Notes under the pieces: model-generated
Told to the model about the DNA's origin: nothing
Seen by the model: only the letters and a program-made list of their open reading frames with translations
Database searches by the model: none
Assembly: GCA_017311315.1 (NCBI GenBank)
Contig: CM029650.1
Coordinates: 13,517,749-13,581,748, forward strand
Direction: 5' to 3'
Source: Dendrocalamus latiflorus
Lineage: Eukaryota; Streptophyta; Magnoliopsida; Poales; Poaceae
Length of the DNA: 64,000 nt
Made by a program: the position numbers and the translations under genes
Part shown: piece after piece, positions 1-10,650 of the stretch
How the letters are laid out: every line of letters starts with the position of its first letter
How positions within the stretch are numbered: the stretch's first letter is position 1

Positions 1-1348
1 TGATACGTTGTATTCACGCCTCAAGACTCACGAGATTGACATTGTCTCTCGCAAGTCGAAGTCTCAGTCGATGGCATTGGTCACTGATCCTGTCCTACCT
101 CTGGATATTCTGCTGACACTGTTTCGAGTTTTTCTCTAGCTGCTCTGTGTGAAATTAATGAGGATCAACTAAAGCATCTCCTAGAAAACCAACTAGCCCT
201 CTTAGCTAGAAAATTCTCCCATGCATATAAGAGGGTTAGGGAGAGAAAGAGATGAGGGCACGTGATTTGCTTTGTGTGTGGTGGCCCCAACCACATTTGA
301 GCAAGTTGCCCAAAGCTAGAGAAGGGCAAGAACGACTACGGCGGTCCAAGCAACAATGACTACACCAACAAGAACCACAACAAGAAGCCCCAGGCAAAGG
401 TAAGAAGTTCCGCGAACTTGGTAAAGCCAAGAAGCTCTTCCATCGCATCCTCACCGCTTTCGACGACATCGACTTCAGCGATGTCGAGGGGTGGAGTGAC
501 GACGATGGGAAAGATGATCAAGATCCCAAGATGGCGACGACTTCATCAGCATGTGCTTCATGGCCCTTGAGGGCAACATCAGCAACAGCGAGCTTTACTC
601 TGACTCCGATGAGGTATATCGTTATGACCAGCTCAATGATGATTTTCTTAAGCTAGGAAAAAATCATGCTAGATCTAGAGCTAGGTGTAGTGAGTTGGAG
701 AAGGAAGTAGAGAGATTGTCACGGGAGCTTACTTCACTTATATCTGCTCCCTCCCGTGATGAATGTGATGTATGTTCCTCTTTGCTTGGTGATATGGAGA
801 AGCTAAGGACCTCTCATGATAGTGTGACCTCTGAGCTAGATTTGCTTAAGGTGGAGAATGTTAGTCTATTAACTGAATCAGAGATGATTAGGACTGCTGC
901 TCTTTCATCTACTATTGTTGAGACTATTTCTTGCACCTCATGTGAGGATAAGGATAATGCTTTTAGAGGTCTTTACAATATGCTTCTCGATCTGCCTGAG
1001 ACATGTGAAAATTGCAATAATTTGAAAATGAACTTAAAGAAGGCAGATCATGAAATTGCTAAGTTGCATGCTTCTTTGCTTGAGACCATTGTATCTTGCA
1101 CCAATTGTCGTAAATTCACTGCTGAACTTGAATCTGTCTCAAAACAGTTTCAAGAAATGATTGGCCATAACAACAGATTAGCTCATTATGCGACTAAGGA
1201 CCCTATTAGCTCACCATGCAATAGTTGTGAAAAATTAAAACTTGAACTCATTTCTTTGGATGATAAATTTGTGAACCTAACTAAGGACCTATTAGAGAAG
1301 CCACAATCCTGTTGTGATGCTTGTGCTGTTGTGGGGGAGAAGTCTAAG
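1..1348 (+). pseudogene. Copia element A: gag fragment, first part (broken)
   Basis: Entering from the left edge, this is the middle of a Maximus/SIRE-type gag that aligns throughout with the intact gag of element C (from about 29690 on). A zinc knuckle of the form CX2CX4HX4C lies at 268-309, but the codon after its histidine-isoleucine is TGA (298-300) where C has CGA. From 551 the frame is open for 266 codons and encodes the acidic linker and coiled-coil extension with repeated CxxC pairs (ECDVC, SCTSC, TCENC, SCTNC, SPCNSC). The frame ends artificially at 1349, where a solo LTR has landed; the same gag resumes at 3210. Element A therefore cannot make a full Gag. Assignment to Ty1/copia is certain from the alignment with C; the lineage name is from family knowledge. 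Confidence 0.9.
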
Positions 1349-3204
1349 TGAGAGACCATGTGGATGTGACTCCATGTTTGTGATGAGTAATTGACTTGTG
1401 TTCTGGAAAGTCGAGTTTGATTTATGTGGTTCGGGCCATGTCGTTGCGCGATGCAATCGGTTTCGGTCGGACTTGGTCGAACTAGGTCGAACATACTTAA
1501 GTCGTTTATTTTTCGGTTTGATCGGTTTGGGCTTTGAATTTTTCTTCTGATGGTAATGTATGATTACATGTGTCGAGCGGTGCTATGTGATGTATTTCTT
1601 GTCTGTGATGGCTGTAGGACGTCGAGATGGAGTCGTGGCGAGGCACGGGATGAACGGACTAGGCACGGGCGGTGCCGAGGTCAGAATGGTCGAGGTGTGC
1701 CGAAGACTGTGAGGACTCGAGGTGGCTGCGTGGCTTGAAGGGCAAGGAATGAGGAAGCTTCCTGGAAGGTGCGCGAGGGGCGTTTTGGTGAATACGCAAA
1801 GCTGCACTAAAGGAAGTGGATTGTGGATAAAGCGCCATGAGTTGTTGAGAACTAATGGGTAAAGTGGGTTGTAAACCCATTAGTGGAAACTATAAATAGA
1901 GAGGTGCTCTCTAGTGCTATGTGCAGATTTTTACGAAGATGAAATGAGAGGATGATTTAGAGAGATGGCTTGAGAGAGTGTATGTGTGAGTGTGTTATCT
2001 TTTAAGCATGTATGGGGACTTAGTGTGAGATTGAGAGAGAGAGAGATGAGTTGAGAAATCCCTCATATGTAACAGCGTATGTCTCCGTATCAATTTTAAT
2101 TTGAGAAACATTGTTTTTTGAGATGATATGGGTATTAAGTTTCTCTCTGTGATTCTCTTCTTCTGTTAGTTATTGCTCCTCTTGATGTTTAAGGTCTATT
2201 TGCTTTTTGTGTGAGGTTCCTTTCAGCCAACTTGTGAAGGACATCAATTGTTCTTCTTTGATTTTACTTATTGCTCGGCTCCTTGGTAGTCACTGTATCA
2301 ACAAAACCTCCAGCCAAACATGTGCCTCTCTGACTTGAGAATGTATTTTTGCTGTTTTGCTCTTTGTTCAATTAATGCTCTCAATCGGATTTTTGCTCAC
2401 TCTTTGTTGTCTACTCGGGGCCACTAAATGCCAGCCGAAAGTTATGATTGGAATCTTGTTTGTTTTTAAGAAGGAGAGCAACTTTGATTGTCTTTGCAGT
2501 CCAGCAATAGTTCTCGGGTAAATCTTCATTCGTGTTTATCTTTTGCTTTCGGTCTTGTCAATCCTTGCAGCAAGCTAGTTGTTGTTTTTGGCTTCTTTGG
2601 CTGCTGTTTTGGTTCATTTTTGCCTGCTGTTTTTCAGCTTTTATGGTCCAGATTTATTTATCTTTGCGGCTGCTACAGCCTGCCCAATCTCTGGCCGACA
2701 GCTTCTTGTCTTAGCAGCTTTTATTCAGTTTGTTTCTCCCGTGCAGTACTTGATCTTTATCATCTCGGCAGGAAGGCTATTTCTCTTTATTGTTTTCAGC
2801 TTAATACTTGTAGCATCCGGTCCTTGTTTTCAGTCAGCAAACATTTTATGTAAGTTTCTGTCGTGGCAGCGAATTCTACTGATTTCCTTTGCCGTGGCAG
2901 CCGATTTCCCAGTATCTGCTGCCGTGACAATGCTTTGAGCACAGTGCCCGCCGTGACAGTGTTTTGCTGCTATTTTCTCTGTCGTGGCAATATTTTACTG
3001 ATGGTTCGTTGCCGTGACAATGCATTGAGCTTCGTTTCTGCCGTGACTTTGTTTTGAGCTCAGTTGTCTTAATCTTGTTAGCGCTTGTTCTTTTTCAACT
3101 TCATAGCTACCATAGCTATCGGAGTTGAGTTTTTCCTAGATACTTTGGGGGTCGATTTTTAAGAGGCACCATTTACCCCCCCTGTTGCCATTTCCGATCC
3201 AACA
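1349..3204 (+). repeat. Solo LTR of a Sirevirus-type copia element inserted in gag of A
   Basis: The segment starts TGAGAGACCATGTGG and ends GATCCAACA, the termini of the A/B/C LTR superfamily. It is flanked by an exact 5-bp direct repeat CTAAG (1344-1348 and 3205-3209), and the gag frame reads straight across if it is removed. No second LTR or internal domain is present, so this is a solo LTR left by LTR-LTR recombination. A TATA box (TATAAATAG) lies near 1891-1899. The last 350 bp carry at least five copies of a GCCGTGACA/GTCGTGGCA word (2861-3055). Length is 1856 bp. The short ORFs inside, such as 2488-2853, are T-rich and not credible genes. Confidence 0.93.
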
Positions 3205-4212
3205 CTAAGGGTAAGGTAGAGACGCTTAGCGACGAGAACCAAATGGCTAGCAGTAGGACTGTCCCTCTTGTTCCTTGTGAAGACCTCCATGTTGAGGCGG
3301 CTGTGCGTGCACATGCCATCCGTTCTTCTGCTGTTGGTTCTTTTTCTTCTCCCTTACCTTTTACTGTCTCTTCTTCCCCCTGCTCTTCTTGCACCTCTCT
3401 TTCAAGAGTGTCAGTATCTTATGAACACTCTTGAGAGATTTGTTGGAGGCAAGAAGAAGCTAAATCTTATTCTAGACCAATCAAAGATTTGCAAATTCAA
3501 TCAAGGTCTAGGATATGATTTTCTAGAGGATGTTAGGAAGCATCCAGTAGCTGTTCTCAGACCCATAGCAGCAGGTGTGATCGAGGTCAAGCCCAGAACC
3601 AAAAAGGTTGAGTTCAAATCTACGAGTGTTGTCCAAGTGATTTCTGACAGTAAGGTGGTTCCACCTGTTGCTTCGACCTCTCAGAAGGTGAAGCCCTATC
3701 ATGCTACTTCTACCTCTCAGAAGGTGAAGTATCATTGTACCTTCTGTCAGAAGGATGGACACTTGATCGAGAGATCGCGCAGAGAGATCGTGTTCAAGCT
3801 CTTAGGCGTATTCAGGGTCAGCCCCAGACCTTGAGTGCACCTAAGACCAACATGAGGTCTAGGTCTGATCAGTTTGAGGTCTTTAGGCAGCATCGAGGAC
3901 TTCGTTTTTCTGATTTTTGTCCTCGATTTGCCTCTGGTCGTGATATCCACCGTCCTGAGGGTAGATCTCATTTTCCCCATCGAGATAGCTGCCTGCGACG
4001 AGATCAGCATGTTGCTGGTGCTTTGACTCACTCCTCCATAGCAGTCAAGCCCAACAACAGCTTCAGGTCCGCACATAGACCTTCTTACTTTTTGAGCGAC
4101 GGAGACCGTAGGGTAGCTAGAGGTCAGTCGTGCGTGACTGCTTCTTCTGCTCGTCGTGTGACTTAGTATTGGGTTCCAAAATCACTTTTGATTTATTGCA
4201 GTACTGAGACAT
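3205..4212 (+). pseudogene. Copia element A: gag fragment, second part
   Basis: This continues the gag interrupted by the solo LTR. The GKVET... junction restores the C-type frame, followed by the CSSC block, a conserved NTLERFVGGKKKLNLILDQ segment (3421-3480) and the second zinc-knuckle region (CTFCQKDGH, near 3737-3765). A frameshift just after this histidine moves the downstream RNA-binding, basic Arg/Ser-rich tail into another frame (about 3770-4166). A CAG-to-TAG change (just before YWVPKS, about 4165) adds a further stop. The gag end and the pol start keep the same overlapping arrangement as in element C. This is a decayed Gag that cannot be translated as one protein. Confidence 0.88.
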
Positions 4213-5783
4213 CCTTCTCTTGTTGACTCAGGTTCGCCGGGCAGGGAAGGGAGAGGTTTGGCTTGTAGACTCCGAATGTTCTCGACACATGACCGAAGAC
4301 TCCCGTTGGTTCTCTTCCCTAGCCCGAGCTCCAGGTGATGAGACTATCACTTTTGGAGATGCTTTGTCTAGGCGCGTCATCGCTAAAGGTACTGTGCGTT
4401 AATGATTCTTTCATTTTAAAAGGTGTTGCCTTAGTGAGTAAGCTGCAGTAAAATTTACTTTCTATTTCCCAGCTTACCGATGACAGTTTCGAGGTGAGCT
4501 TTAAGAAAAATGCTTACAAAATTCTTGATTCTTCGGGGAGTCTGGTTTGCGGGATTTCTAGATATGGGAGGATCTTTCGTGCTGATTTTGTCGAGTCTTC
4601 TGGAGATTCTCTCAGGTGTTTAGTTGCTTCTGAGTCCCGTAACCTTACTTTCTGGCATAGGAGACTTGATCATATTGGATTTGACTATTTGACTCGAGTT
4701 AGCAGCTACGATCTCATTCGTGGTCTACCTAAACTCAAGCTGGTTAAATATCTAGTTTGCGCTCCTTGCCGGTACGGCAAGATGGTTGCTGCTTCTCACC
4801 CTCCGGTCACAGTGACTATGACCGATGCACCAGGAGTTGGACCAGCTAGAGTGCAGTCAGCAGGAGGGAAGTGGTATGTTCTTGTCGTGGTCGATGACTT
4901 CTCGAGGTACTCTTGGGTGTTTTTCTTAGCCTTGAAGGATGAGACATTTACCCATTTTCGGGGTCTTTTTAATAGGCTTTCTGTTGAGCTCCCGGGTGCC
5001 TTACGAGCGATCCACAGTGACAATGGCACGGAGTTCAAGAATTCCTACTTTGAGAGGTTTTGCGATGAGACAGGTGTCGAGCACCAGTTCTCTTCTCCGC
5101 ACGTCCCACAACAGAATGGCGTCGTGGAGAGGAATAACCGTACCTTGGTCGAGATGGCCAGGACGATGCTTTATGAGTACTCTACACCCAGGAAGTTTGG
5201 GCTGAGGCGATAGCCACCGCGTGCCATGTATCGAACAGAGTTTTTCTGAGGGCACACTTGCATCGCACCTCTTATGAGTTGAGATATGTGCGAAAGCCCA
5301 GCGTCTCGCATTTTCGTGTGCTTGGTTGCAAGTGCTTCATTCTAAAGTCCGGGCACTTAGATAAGTTCGAGTCACGGTCTTGTGATGGGATCTTTCTAGG
5401 TTACTTGACTTCTTCGCGGGCTTATAGGGTCTGGAACTGCGAGTCTAGTAAAATAGTAGAAACCTGTGAGGTGACCTTCGATGAGGCCAGTCCGGGGACT
5501 AGGCCCGATATCTCAGGTTCAGTAGAGCTATCTGAGCCCATCTTTCTGGACGATGAGGAGGATGGAGATGAGGGTCGTCTACCCGATCCAGTTCCTCCTC
5601 TCCTTGAGGTGCCTGCCTCTACCACCGCACCTCGAGGAGATCAGCCCTTTCCTTCCTCATCTTCTGGAGCTAGTGGCTTTGTTCCTACCTCGTAAGCTCA
5701 TAAGGTAGAGGCCACTTCTTCCTCATCCAGGACCTCCCCGACATATCCAAAAAGGTCATCATTTAGAGCAGATGATTGGAGAT
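4213..5783 (+). pseudogene. Copia element A: protease-integrase part of pol (broken)
   Basis: The first part encodes the copia protease, but its active-site triad reads DSE rather than DSG (4268-4276). Frame breaks follow near 4400 and 4450. From 4494 an integrase is recognisable: the HHCC region (WHRRLDH...CAPC) and the core (VVVDDFSRYSW, HSDNGTEF, QQNGVVER). Compared with element C, a 21-bp in-frame deletion at about 4834 removes seven residues, including the aspartate of the HMDTVGP motif, which is the first residue of the DDE triad. A one-base deletion in a T run near 5193 shifts the frame again; the rest continues at 5258-5695 until a TAA. Similarity stops abruptly at 5783, before reverse transcriptase, where another LTR begins. 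The copy is clearly inactive. Confidence 0.9.
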
Positions 5784-6076
5784 TGTTGTAGGGGTGGCCC
5801 AATCCCCTGCGACTGGGCCGTGCAACTAGTCCAACATGTAATAGGCCCAATAGTGTAGAAGAATATACCAGTGTAAATATACCAATGTACCCTCATCCTT
5901 TGTAAGTATTAAGGGGTAGAATGGGAACCCCATTCTACCCCACTCATGTATATAAACCCCCAGGAGGGGTAGGAGGGGGGACATCCTCTTATTCTTACCA
6001 ACTTTCCCACAGATCTAGCTCCCCTCTTCTCCTTCTACTAGTCCCCTTTTCTACTGTTTGGCCTGTAGCCACAACA
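5784..6076 (+). repeat. 293-bp LTR of a different, probably non-autonomous retroelement
   Basis: Similarity to copia pol ends at 5783, and the next bases start TGTTGTAG; the segment closes with CCACAACA at 6076, giving the inverted ends TGTTGT/ACAACA. A TATA box (GTATATAAACC) lies at about 5947-5957, which suits a U3/R boundary. A primer-binding-site-like sequence follows at once. The five bases before it are GAGAT, but no matching copy or 3' LTR was found downstream; the far end is lost at about 11237, where element A resumes. The small LTR without recognisable coding sequence suggests a non-autonomous element; the clade is uncertain. Confidence 0.75.
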
Positions 6077-6077
6077 G

Positions 6078-6096
6078 ATGACGCCGTTCGTGGGGA
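6078..6096 (+). promoter_or_regulatory. Probable primer-binding site, degenerate tRNA-Asp type
   Basis: ATGACGCCGTTCGTGGGGA follows the LTR by one base. It resembles the TGGCGCCGTTGCCGGGGA class, complementary to the 3' end of plant tRNA-Asp and used by several Ty3/gypsy families, matching at about 14 of 18 positions. It is clearly unlike the tRNA-Met site used by the copia elements and the chromovirus in this window. Confidence 0.55.
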
Positions 6097-6640
6097 CAAC
6101 TAGAGCTTACATATGGAAGAGATTTCTCCGGCATTCAATAAGAGCAGCGGCTATGTGGATCTTTCTTGTCATGCTGCTTCATTCATGGTGCTTGTACCAT
6201 CCGGCGGGCCATCAGCGACAGATAAGTAGCTTGCTTGCTAAAAACTTAACCATCCCGAATAGATCTGGTCGTATGGGCTTTGCCTGTACACTTCGCCATG
6301 TTTTGTAGATGGTATATTGGATAGATCTAGTTGAATCACGCGCCCAGATGCAGTATTGAATAGATCTAATTGAATCGCTTATTTATACGTTGCTGCCATC
6401 TCCGCTCTGCTGGGGGAGTTCATGCAGGGAGGTGAGATGATGTCTTGGATGATGTGGTGGCGTAACCCCTCTGGCCAGGGTGGTCTTCGTGTGACCGTGG
6501 ACTCCGCGTCGAAGCCAGGCTGTGCCTTCAGGACTCCGCGTCGAAGCCGGGCTGTGCCTTCGGCGAGCCAAACTCCGCCGCACTGACTGCGCGCTGGACG
6601 CCAACGCATGCACCCACATATCCATCCGCAAACTTCACCT
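6097..6640. other. Non-coding internal sequence of the inserted element
   Basis: This stretch continues from the primer site with no retroviral domain in any frame. A word like AATAGATCTGGTCGTATG / GATAGATCTAGTTGAATC recurs around 6257, 6330 and 6357. From about 6480 the base composition becomes strongly GC-rich and a roughly 35-bp direct repeat appears (GACTCCGCGTCGAAGCC at 6498-6514 and 6533-6549). Nothing here supports a gene. Confidence 0.5.
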
Positions 6641-6765
6641 GCGCACGCATGCATATCCATTCATGTGTCCATGCATGCACTCATATCCTTTCACGTGTCC
6701 ATGCATGCACTCATATCCTTTCACATGTCCATGCATGCATTCATATCCATTCAAGTGCCAGCCAA
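6641..6765. repeat. 30-bp tandem repeat, about four units
   Basis: The phrase TCAYRTGTCCATGCATGCA recurs exactly every 30 bp (6661, 6691, 6721, with a decayed unit at 6751). Because 30 is a multiple of three it produces a repetitive short ORF (MHSYPFTCPC units), which I regard as a by-product. The array is dense in CATGCATG, the RY-type palindrome. Confidence 0.85.
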
Positions 6766-9361
6766 GGAAGCTAGTCCGAGGACGAGCGCAACCATGGCAG
6801 ACACTTCGTCAGCATCGGCGCCGTTACGGCCGCGGAAGGTGACGGCGGCGCGGTACATGCGGTGCGTGTCGCAAGTGGCGGATGAGCTCCGCAGCTTCCG
6901 CGCCCGCCTCCACTAGATGCTCGTCGGCCACCCCGACGCGGGTCTTCGGCGCCTTTGTCAGTGTCTTCGGCGCGTCTTCGACAATGTCTTCATTGCATCT
7001 TCGCGGAGGTGTCGACAGTCTGCGCCTAGCCCAGAGGTCTTTGAAGTCTCTGCCACACGGTGACGTGCCGACATCTGCACGCATGCAGGAATATCTACGT
7101 AATTATTGGCATACATGCATATCCACTTAGCTATTGCCATGCATGGTGCATACATATCCACATGACTATTGCCATGCATAAGTATCTACAAGCTATTGCC
7201 ATGCATGTATAGGCTCACGTATGCACAACCATGCATGTACAGTCTCACGTATGCGCAGCCCATCCATGCATGCGTCTCCGCTTAGCGCCCCTCATCTCGC
7301 TCGGATCTTCGCATGTCCTCACGGCGAGGCCTGCGTATACTCGGCGAAGTGAGCAGGCGGAGCGGTGCCCAGCCACTGCCATCAGGCAGCGTCGCCTGGC
7401 GCGCACCGGCCCTGCACTCTGCCCATCCGCGGAAGCTGCTGTTCCATGCATGTAGATGTCCATGCGGGCATGAGCCATACGGATCCACTCTTCATGATGC
7501 ATGCATGAAGCATTCACCTATACGTGAATTATCCATCCGAAGTAGGCCTGTGGAGCTGCATGCAGGAACTTTGCTCTCTCTCTTCGGTTTTTCGCGGCGG
7601 CCTCCTGGGCCTCTTTGCCCGGCAGGTACATGACTCGAGGGCGACCGCGGGCAATGGCGCTGCGGCTCCGGCCTCCGCTCGGAGGCTCCGTCGGGACTTC
7701 GCTGACGTGGACGTGCTTCCTGCAGGCGCCTAGCATGGCGCTCCGTGACGTCCTCCTGGGCCTCCGTGAGGCATCGCATGCATGCATGCAGCCATCTCCA
7801 TGTGCAGGCCCCCCGGCATGGGTTTTCCTCTCTTTCTTAGCGGCGTCCTCGCAAGACGTTCTGCATGGAGGCCGGTTATTGCGGCATCCCGTCTCCGTCA
7901 GGCCTTCGGCCTTCGTCGGCAGGCCTGGCGTCGACGACTCCGTACAGGGGCTCGCGGCCATCCTCGACGACAACGGCTCCGCCCGCCTCCGCGCTGCAAG
8001 CACAAGCCTCCTCCACGTCGCCTGGCGCTTGCCGATTCTACACCCCGCCTCTCCGATGGCCCCGCGCATGTCTCCGCTCGCAGTCGTGCAGCGCCGCCTC
8101 CGCACGAGACTCCGCCCGGCCCCGTTGTCGTGGGCGGTATCCCGGCCATTGTCGGCTCCGTGCTCTCAATAGCTGCATCGCCGACCTCCGCGAGATCAGT
8201 GGTGAGATCCTCCACAAGCACGTCAGCGGCAAATGCCAGCACATCCTCGACGGCCGCGAAGTGGTCTTCGTCGGCGTCCTCCTCGCCGTCCGAAGCCCCC
8301 CTCGTTCTAGACATGTGCGCTGGGCTTCGCGCCGACTTCGCGATGTCAGCCCTCGCCACCGACTTCGCCAGGCCGGACTCCGCGCAGCCAAGGACGGCCC
8401 CGACCTCTGCTCATCTCCACGTCAAGTCCGAGCTCCACCCAGACCCCGCCGGACTCCACGCAGCCGAGGACGGCCCCGACCTCCGCTCGTCGCCACGTCA
8501 GCAGTCGGCGCGGACTCCGCGTCGACTCCGAGCTCTGCGCCAAGTCTATTGGAGCCCACGTTAACTCGAAGCTCCACGTCGACCCTGCCAGGCTCTGCGC
8601 CGATTCCGCCACGGCGAGGTCACCTCCACGCCACGGCCTTCGCCTCGGCTTCGAGTCGCCGCGCAGCAGCCTCCGCGTCGGCGAGGTCACCTCCACGCCA
8701 TGGCCCCCGCTGCGGTTTCCGCCCCGTCGAAGACCTCGGCCACAGACCCTGCGCAGATGGAGCCTTGGAGGACTTGGCGGCATTTCGTATCCTTTACATC
8801 TCGCTCCAGGATCTCTCCGAAGCCTTGCCTTCGAAGTCTCCATTGAGCTCTCCTAAGTCTCCGCTGAGTCCCCTGGGGTCTTCGCCAACATCGCGCAGGT
8901 AGCTCCGATGTCTCCGTCGAGTCCCCTGGGGTATTCGCCAACATCGCGCGGGCAGCTCCGAAGTCCCCACAGATTCTCAACACATGCATGCACTCTACGT
9001 GAGCTTCTTAGCGCATGCATGCACCTACGCGAAGACCACTTCGGCCGGGGGCTTAGCTTCAGCGAAGGCCTCGGTCACGTACCCTGTGTAGACGAGGTCG
9101 ATGCCAACGAGGTCCGTCCGCACTGGCCAAGTCCGTCCAGGTGGGCAAGTGAGGTACTGGGCCTTGAAATCATTTCATGGTGGCACACGTCCTGTCAAGA
9201 TTTGCTTTTGCAATTTTTACTTGACTAGCTTATCCCCTGCTTTCATTGCCATCGTCGCGTGTTTGCTGGCCTGGCCTCGGACTCTTTTATTGCTGTTGCA
9301 TCCTCTTTCATGCAGTGGTGTTTGATCGGCTTTTGATTTAAATCGCCCGGCTGCCTCGAGC
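6766..9361. other. GC-rich non-coding internal region with dispersed direct duplications
   Basis: About 2.6 kb of GC-rich DNA carries long overlapping ORFs on both strands (for example 7865-8902 plus, 7518-8105 minus). They are rich in Ala, Arg, Ser and Pro with no recognisable domain, as expected by chance at high GC. CATGCATG words are frequent between 7080 and 7270 and again near 7770 and 9000. Imperfect local direct duplications are visible: about 75 bp near 8374/8450 (ACGGCCCCGACCTC), about 68 bp near 8613/8681 (GGCGAGGTCACCTCCACGCCA shortened) and about 57 bp near 8875/8930 (GTCCCCTGGGGT). No gene is supported. Confidence 0.6.
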
Positions 9362-9700
9362 GTCGGTGTACTCTACGGAGTATAAACAAAGACACGCGTT
9401 CGCGCGCGCACTCTCTGTGAACAAAAACACGGGCATGAGTATAAACAAAGACACGCGTTCGCGCGCGCACTCTCTGTGAACAAAAACATGGGCATGAGTA
9501 TAAACAAAGACACGCGTTCGCGCGCGCACTCTCCGTGAACAAAAACACGGGTATGAGTATAAACAAAGACACGTGTTCACGTGCGCACTCTCCGTGAACA
9601 AAAACACGGGCATGAGTATAAACAAAGACATGCGTTCGCGCGCGCACTCTCCGTGAACAAAAACACGGGTATGAGTATAAACAAAGACGCGTAGGGGACG
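9362..9700. repeat. 59-bp tandem array with TATA-like cores, 5-6 units
   Basis: The word ACAAAAACA recurs at 9421, 9480, 9539, 9598 and 9657, giving a period of exactly 59 bp. Each unit holds GAGTATAAACAAAGACRCG, an alternating CGCGCGCG stretch and CACTCTCYGTGAAC. The period is not a multiple of three, so the same motif appears in rotating frames of the minus-strand ORFs (FILMPVFLF / VYTHARVFV), which argues against coding. Confidence 0.9.
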
Positions 9701-10165
9701 CCTCCGCGCACTCTACGGAGTATAAATAAGATGTTGCGTCGAGGTTCGCCTCTGCACACGCCCTCACCGCCCGCAACGCGTGGAGGCTTGCCCCCGCGCG
9801 CAGTCTACAGACTCTAAATAAGACGTAGCGTCGAGGTCCGCCTCCGCACGCACTCTACGGAGTATAAATAAGGCGCAGATGTTGTCCCTACGCACTCTAC
9901 TGAGTATAAACAAGACGCGGATGTTCCGCACACGCGTGGATATTGTCCTTACGCGTACTCTCCGGAGTATAAATAAGACATGGATGTTGTTCCCATGCAC
10001 TCTACGGAGTATAAATAAGACGCGGATGTGGTCCCTGCACACTCTACTGAGTATAAACAAGACGCAGATGTACCACGCACGCGTGGATGTTGTCCCTACG
10101 CGTACTCTCCGGAGTATAAATAAGCCGTGGATGATGTTCCCACGCACTCTACGGAGTATAAAAAC
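9701..10165. repeat. Array of ACTCTACGGAGTATAAATAAG units (TATA array)
   Basis: Nine variants of an 8-12 bp hairpin (ACTC...GAGT) followed directly by TATAAATAAG occur near 9711, 9802, 9852, 9893, 9957, 9999, 10042, 10103 and 10145. A higher-order unit of about 146 bp is visible (9957 to 10103 and 9999 to 10145). The core looks like a TATA box but no transcription unit is attached. It shares the GAGTATAAAYAARGACG core with the 59-bp array next to it, so the two probably have a common origin. Confidence 0.85.
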
Positions 10166-10650
10166 TACACGATGGCCGAGGCACCAGGGAGTGCCTCGCT
10201 TTTGCGGCGCACCACCTGGATATCGCGTCTTCGCGCGCGTTGCACCAGGGAGTGCATCGCTTTTTGAAGGTAGGGGAACGGCAGTCTTGCCTCCCTGCCT
10301 CTGCGTGCGTAGCGTCCTTGGCCTACGTCGCAAGCCCCCGCTCTCCGCGGGCACTGTTTTTGAAGGTAGGGGAACGGTAGTGTCGCCTCCCTGCCTCTGC
10401 GTGCGTAGCGCCCTCAGCCTACGCCACAAGCGCCCGCTCCCCGCGGGAACTGTTTTTGAAGGGAAGGGGAACGGAGTGTCGCCTCCCTACCTCGGCATGT
10501 GTAGCGCCCTCGGCCTACGCAGCAAGCGCCCACTCTCCGCAGGTACTGTTTTTCAAGGTAAGGGAACGATAATGTTGCCTCCCTGCCTCTGCGTGCGTAG
10601 CGCCCTCAGCCTACGCTGCAAGCGCCCTCGGCCTCCGACGCAGGACTTCG
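10166..10650. repeat. 96-bp tandem array, about four and a half units
   Basis: TTTTTGAAGG or a close variant recurs at 10261, 10357, 10453 and 10549, a period of 96 bp. Each unit contains GCCTCCCTGCCTCTGCGTGCGTAGCG and a CGCAAGCSCCCGCTCTCCGCGGG segment (shown with ambiguity). As 96 is 32 codons, a plus-strand ORF (9879-10847) runs through it and encodes 32-residue repeats around PPCLCVRSALGLR. The minus strand is equally open, and no start or gene context supports translation. Confidence 0.88.

Noticed and set aside
2488..3057. Hydrophobic ORFs resembling membrane proteins in the solo LTR.
   Set aside because: They are short, T-rich and mutually overlapping in different frames, and fall wholly inside an LTR with repeated words.
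7518..8902. Long overlapping ORFs on both strands (for example 345 codons at 7865-8902 plus, 195 codons at 7518-8105 minus).
   Set aside because: High GC content suppresses stop codons on both strands; the translations are Ala/Arg/Ser/Pro-rich with no domain, and the DNA contains internal duplications out of frame.
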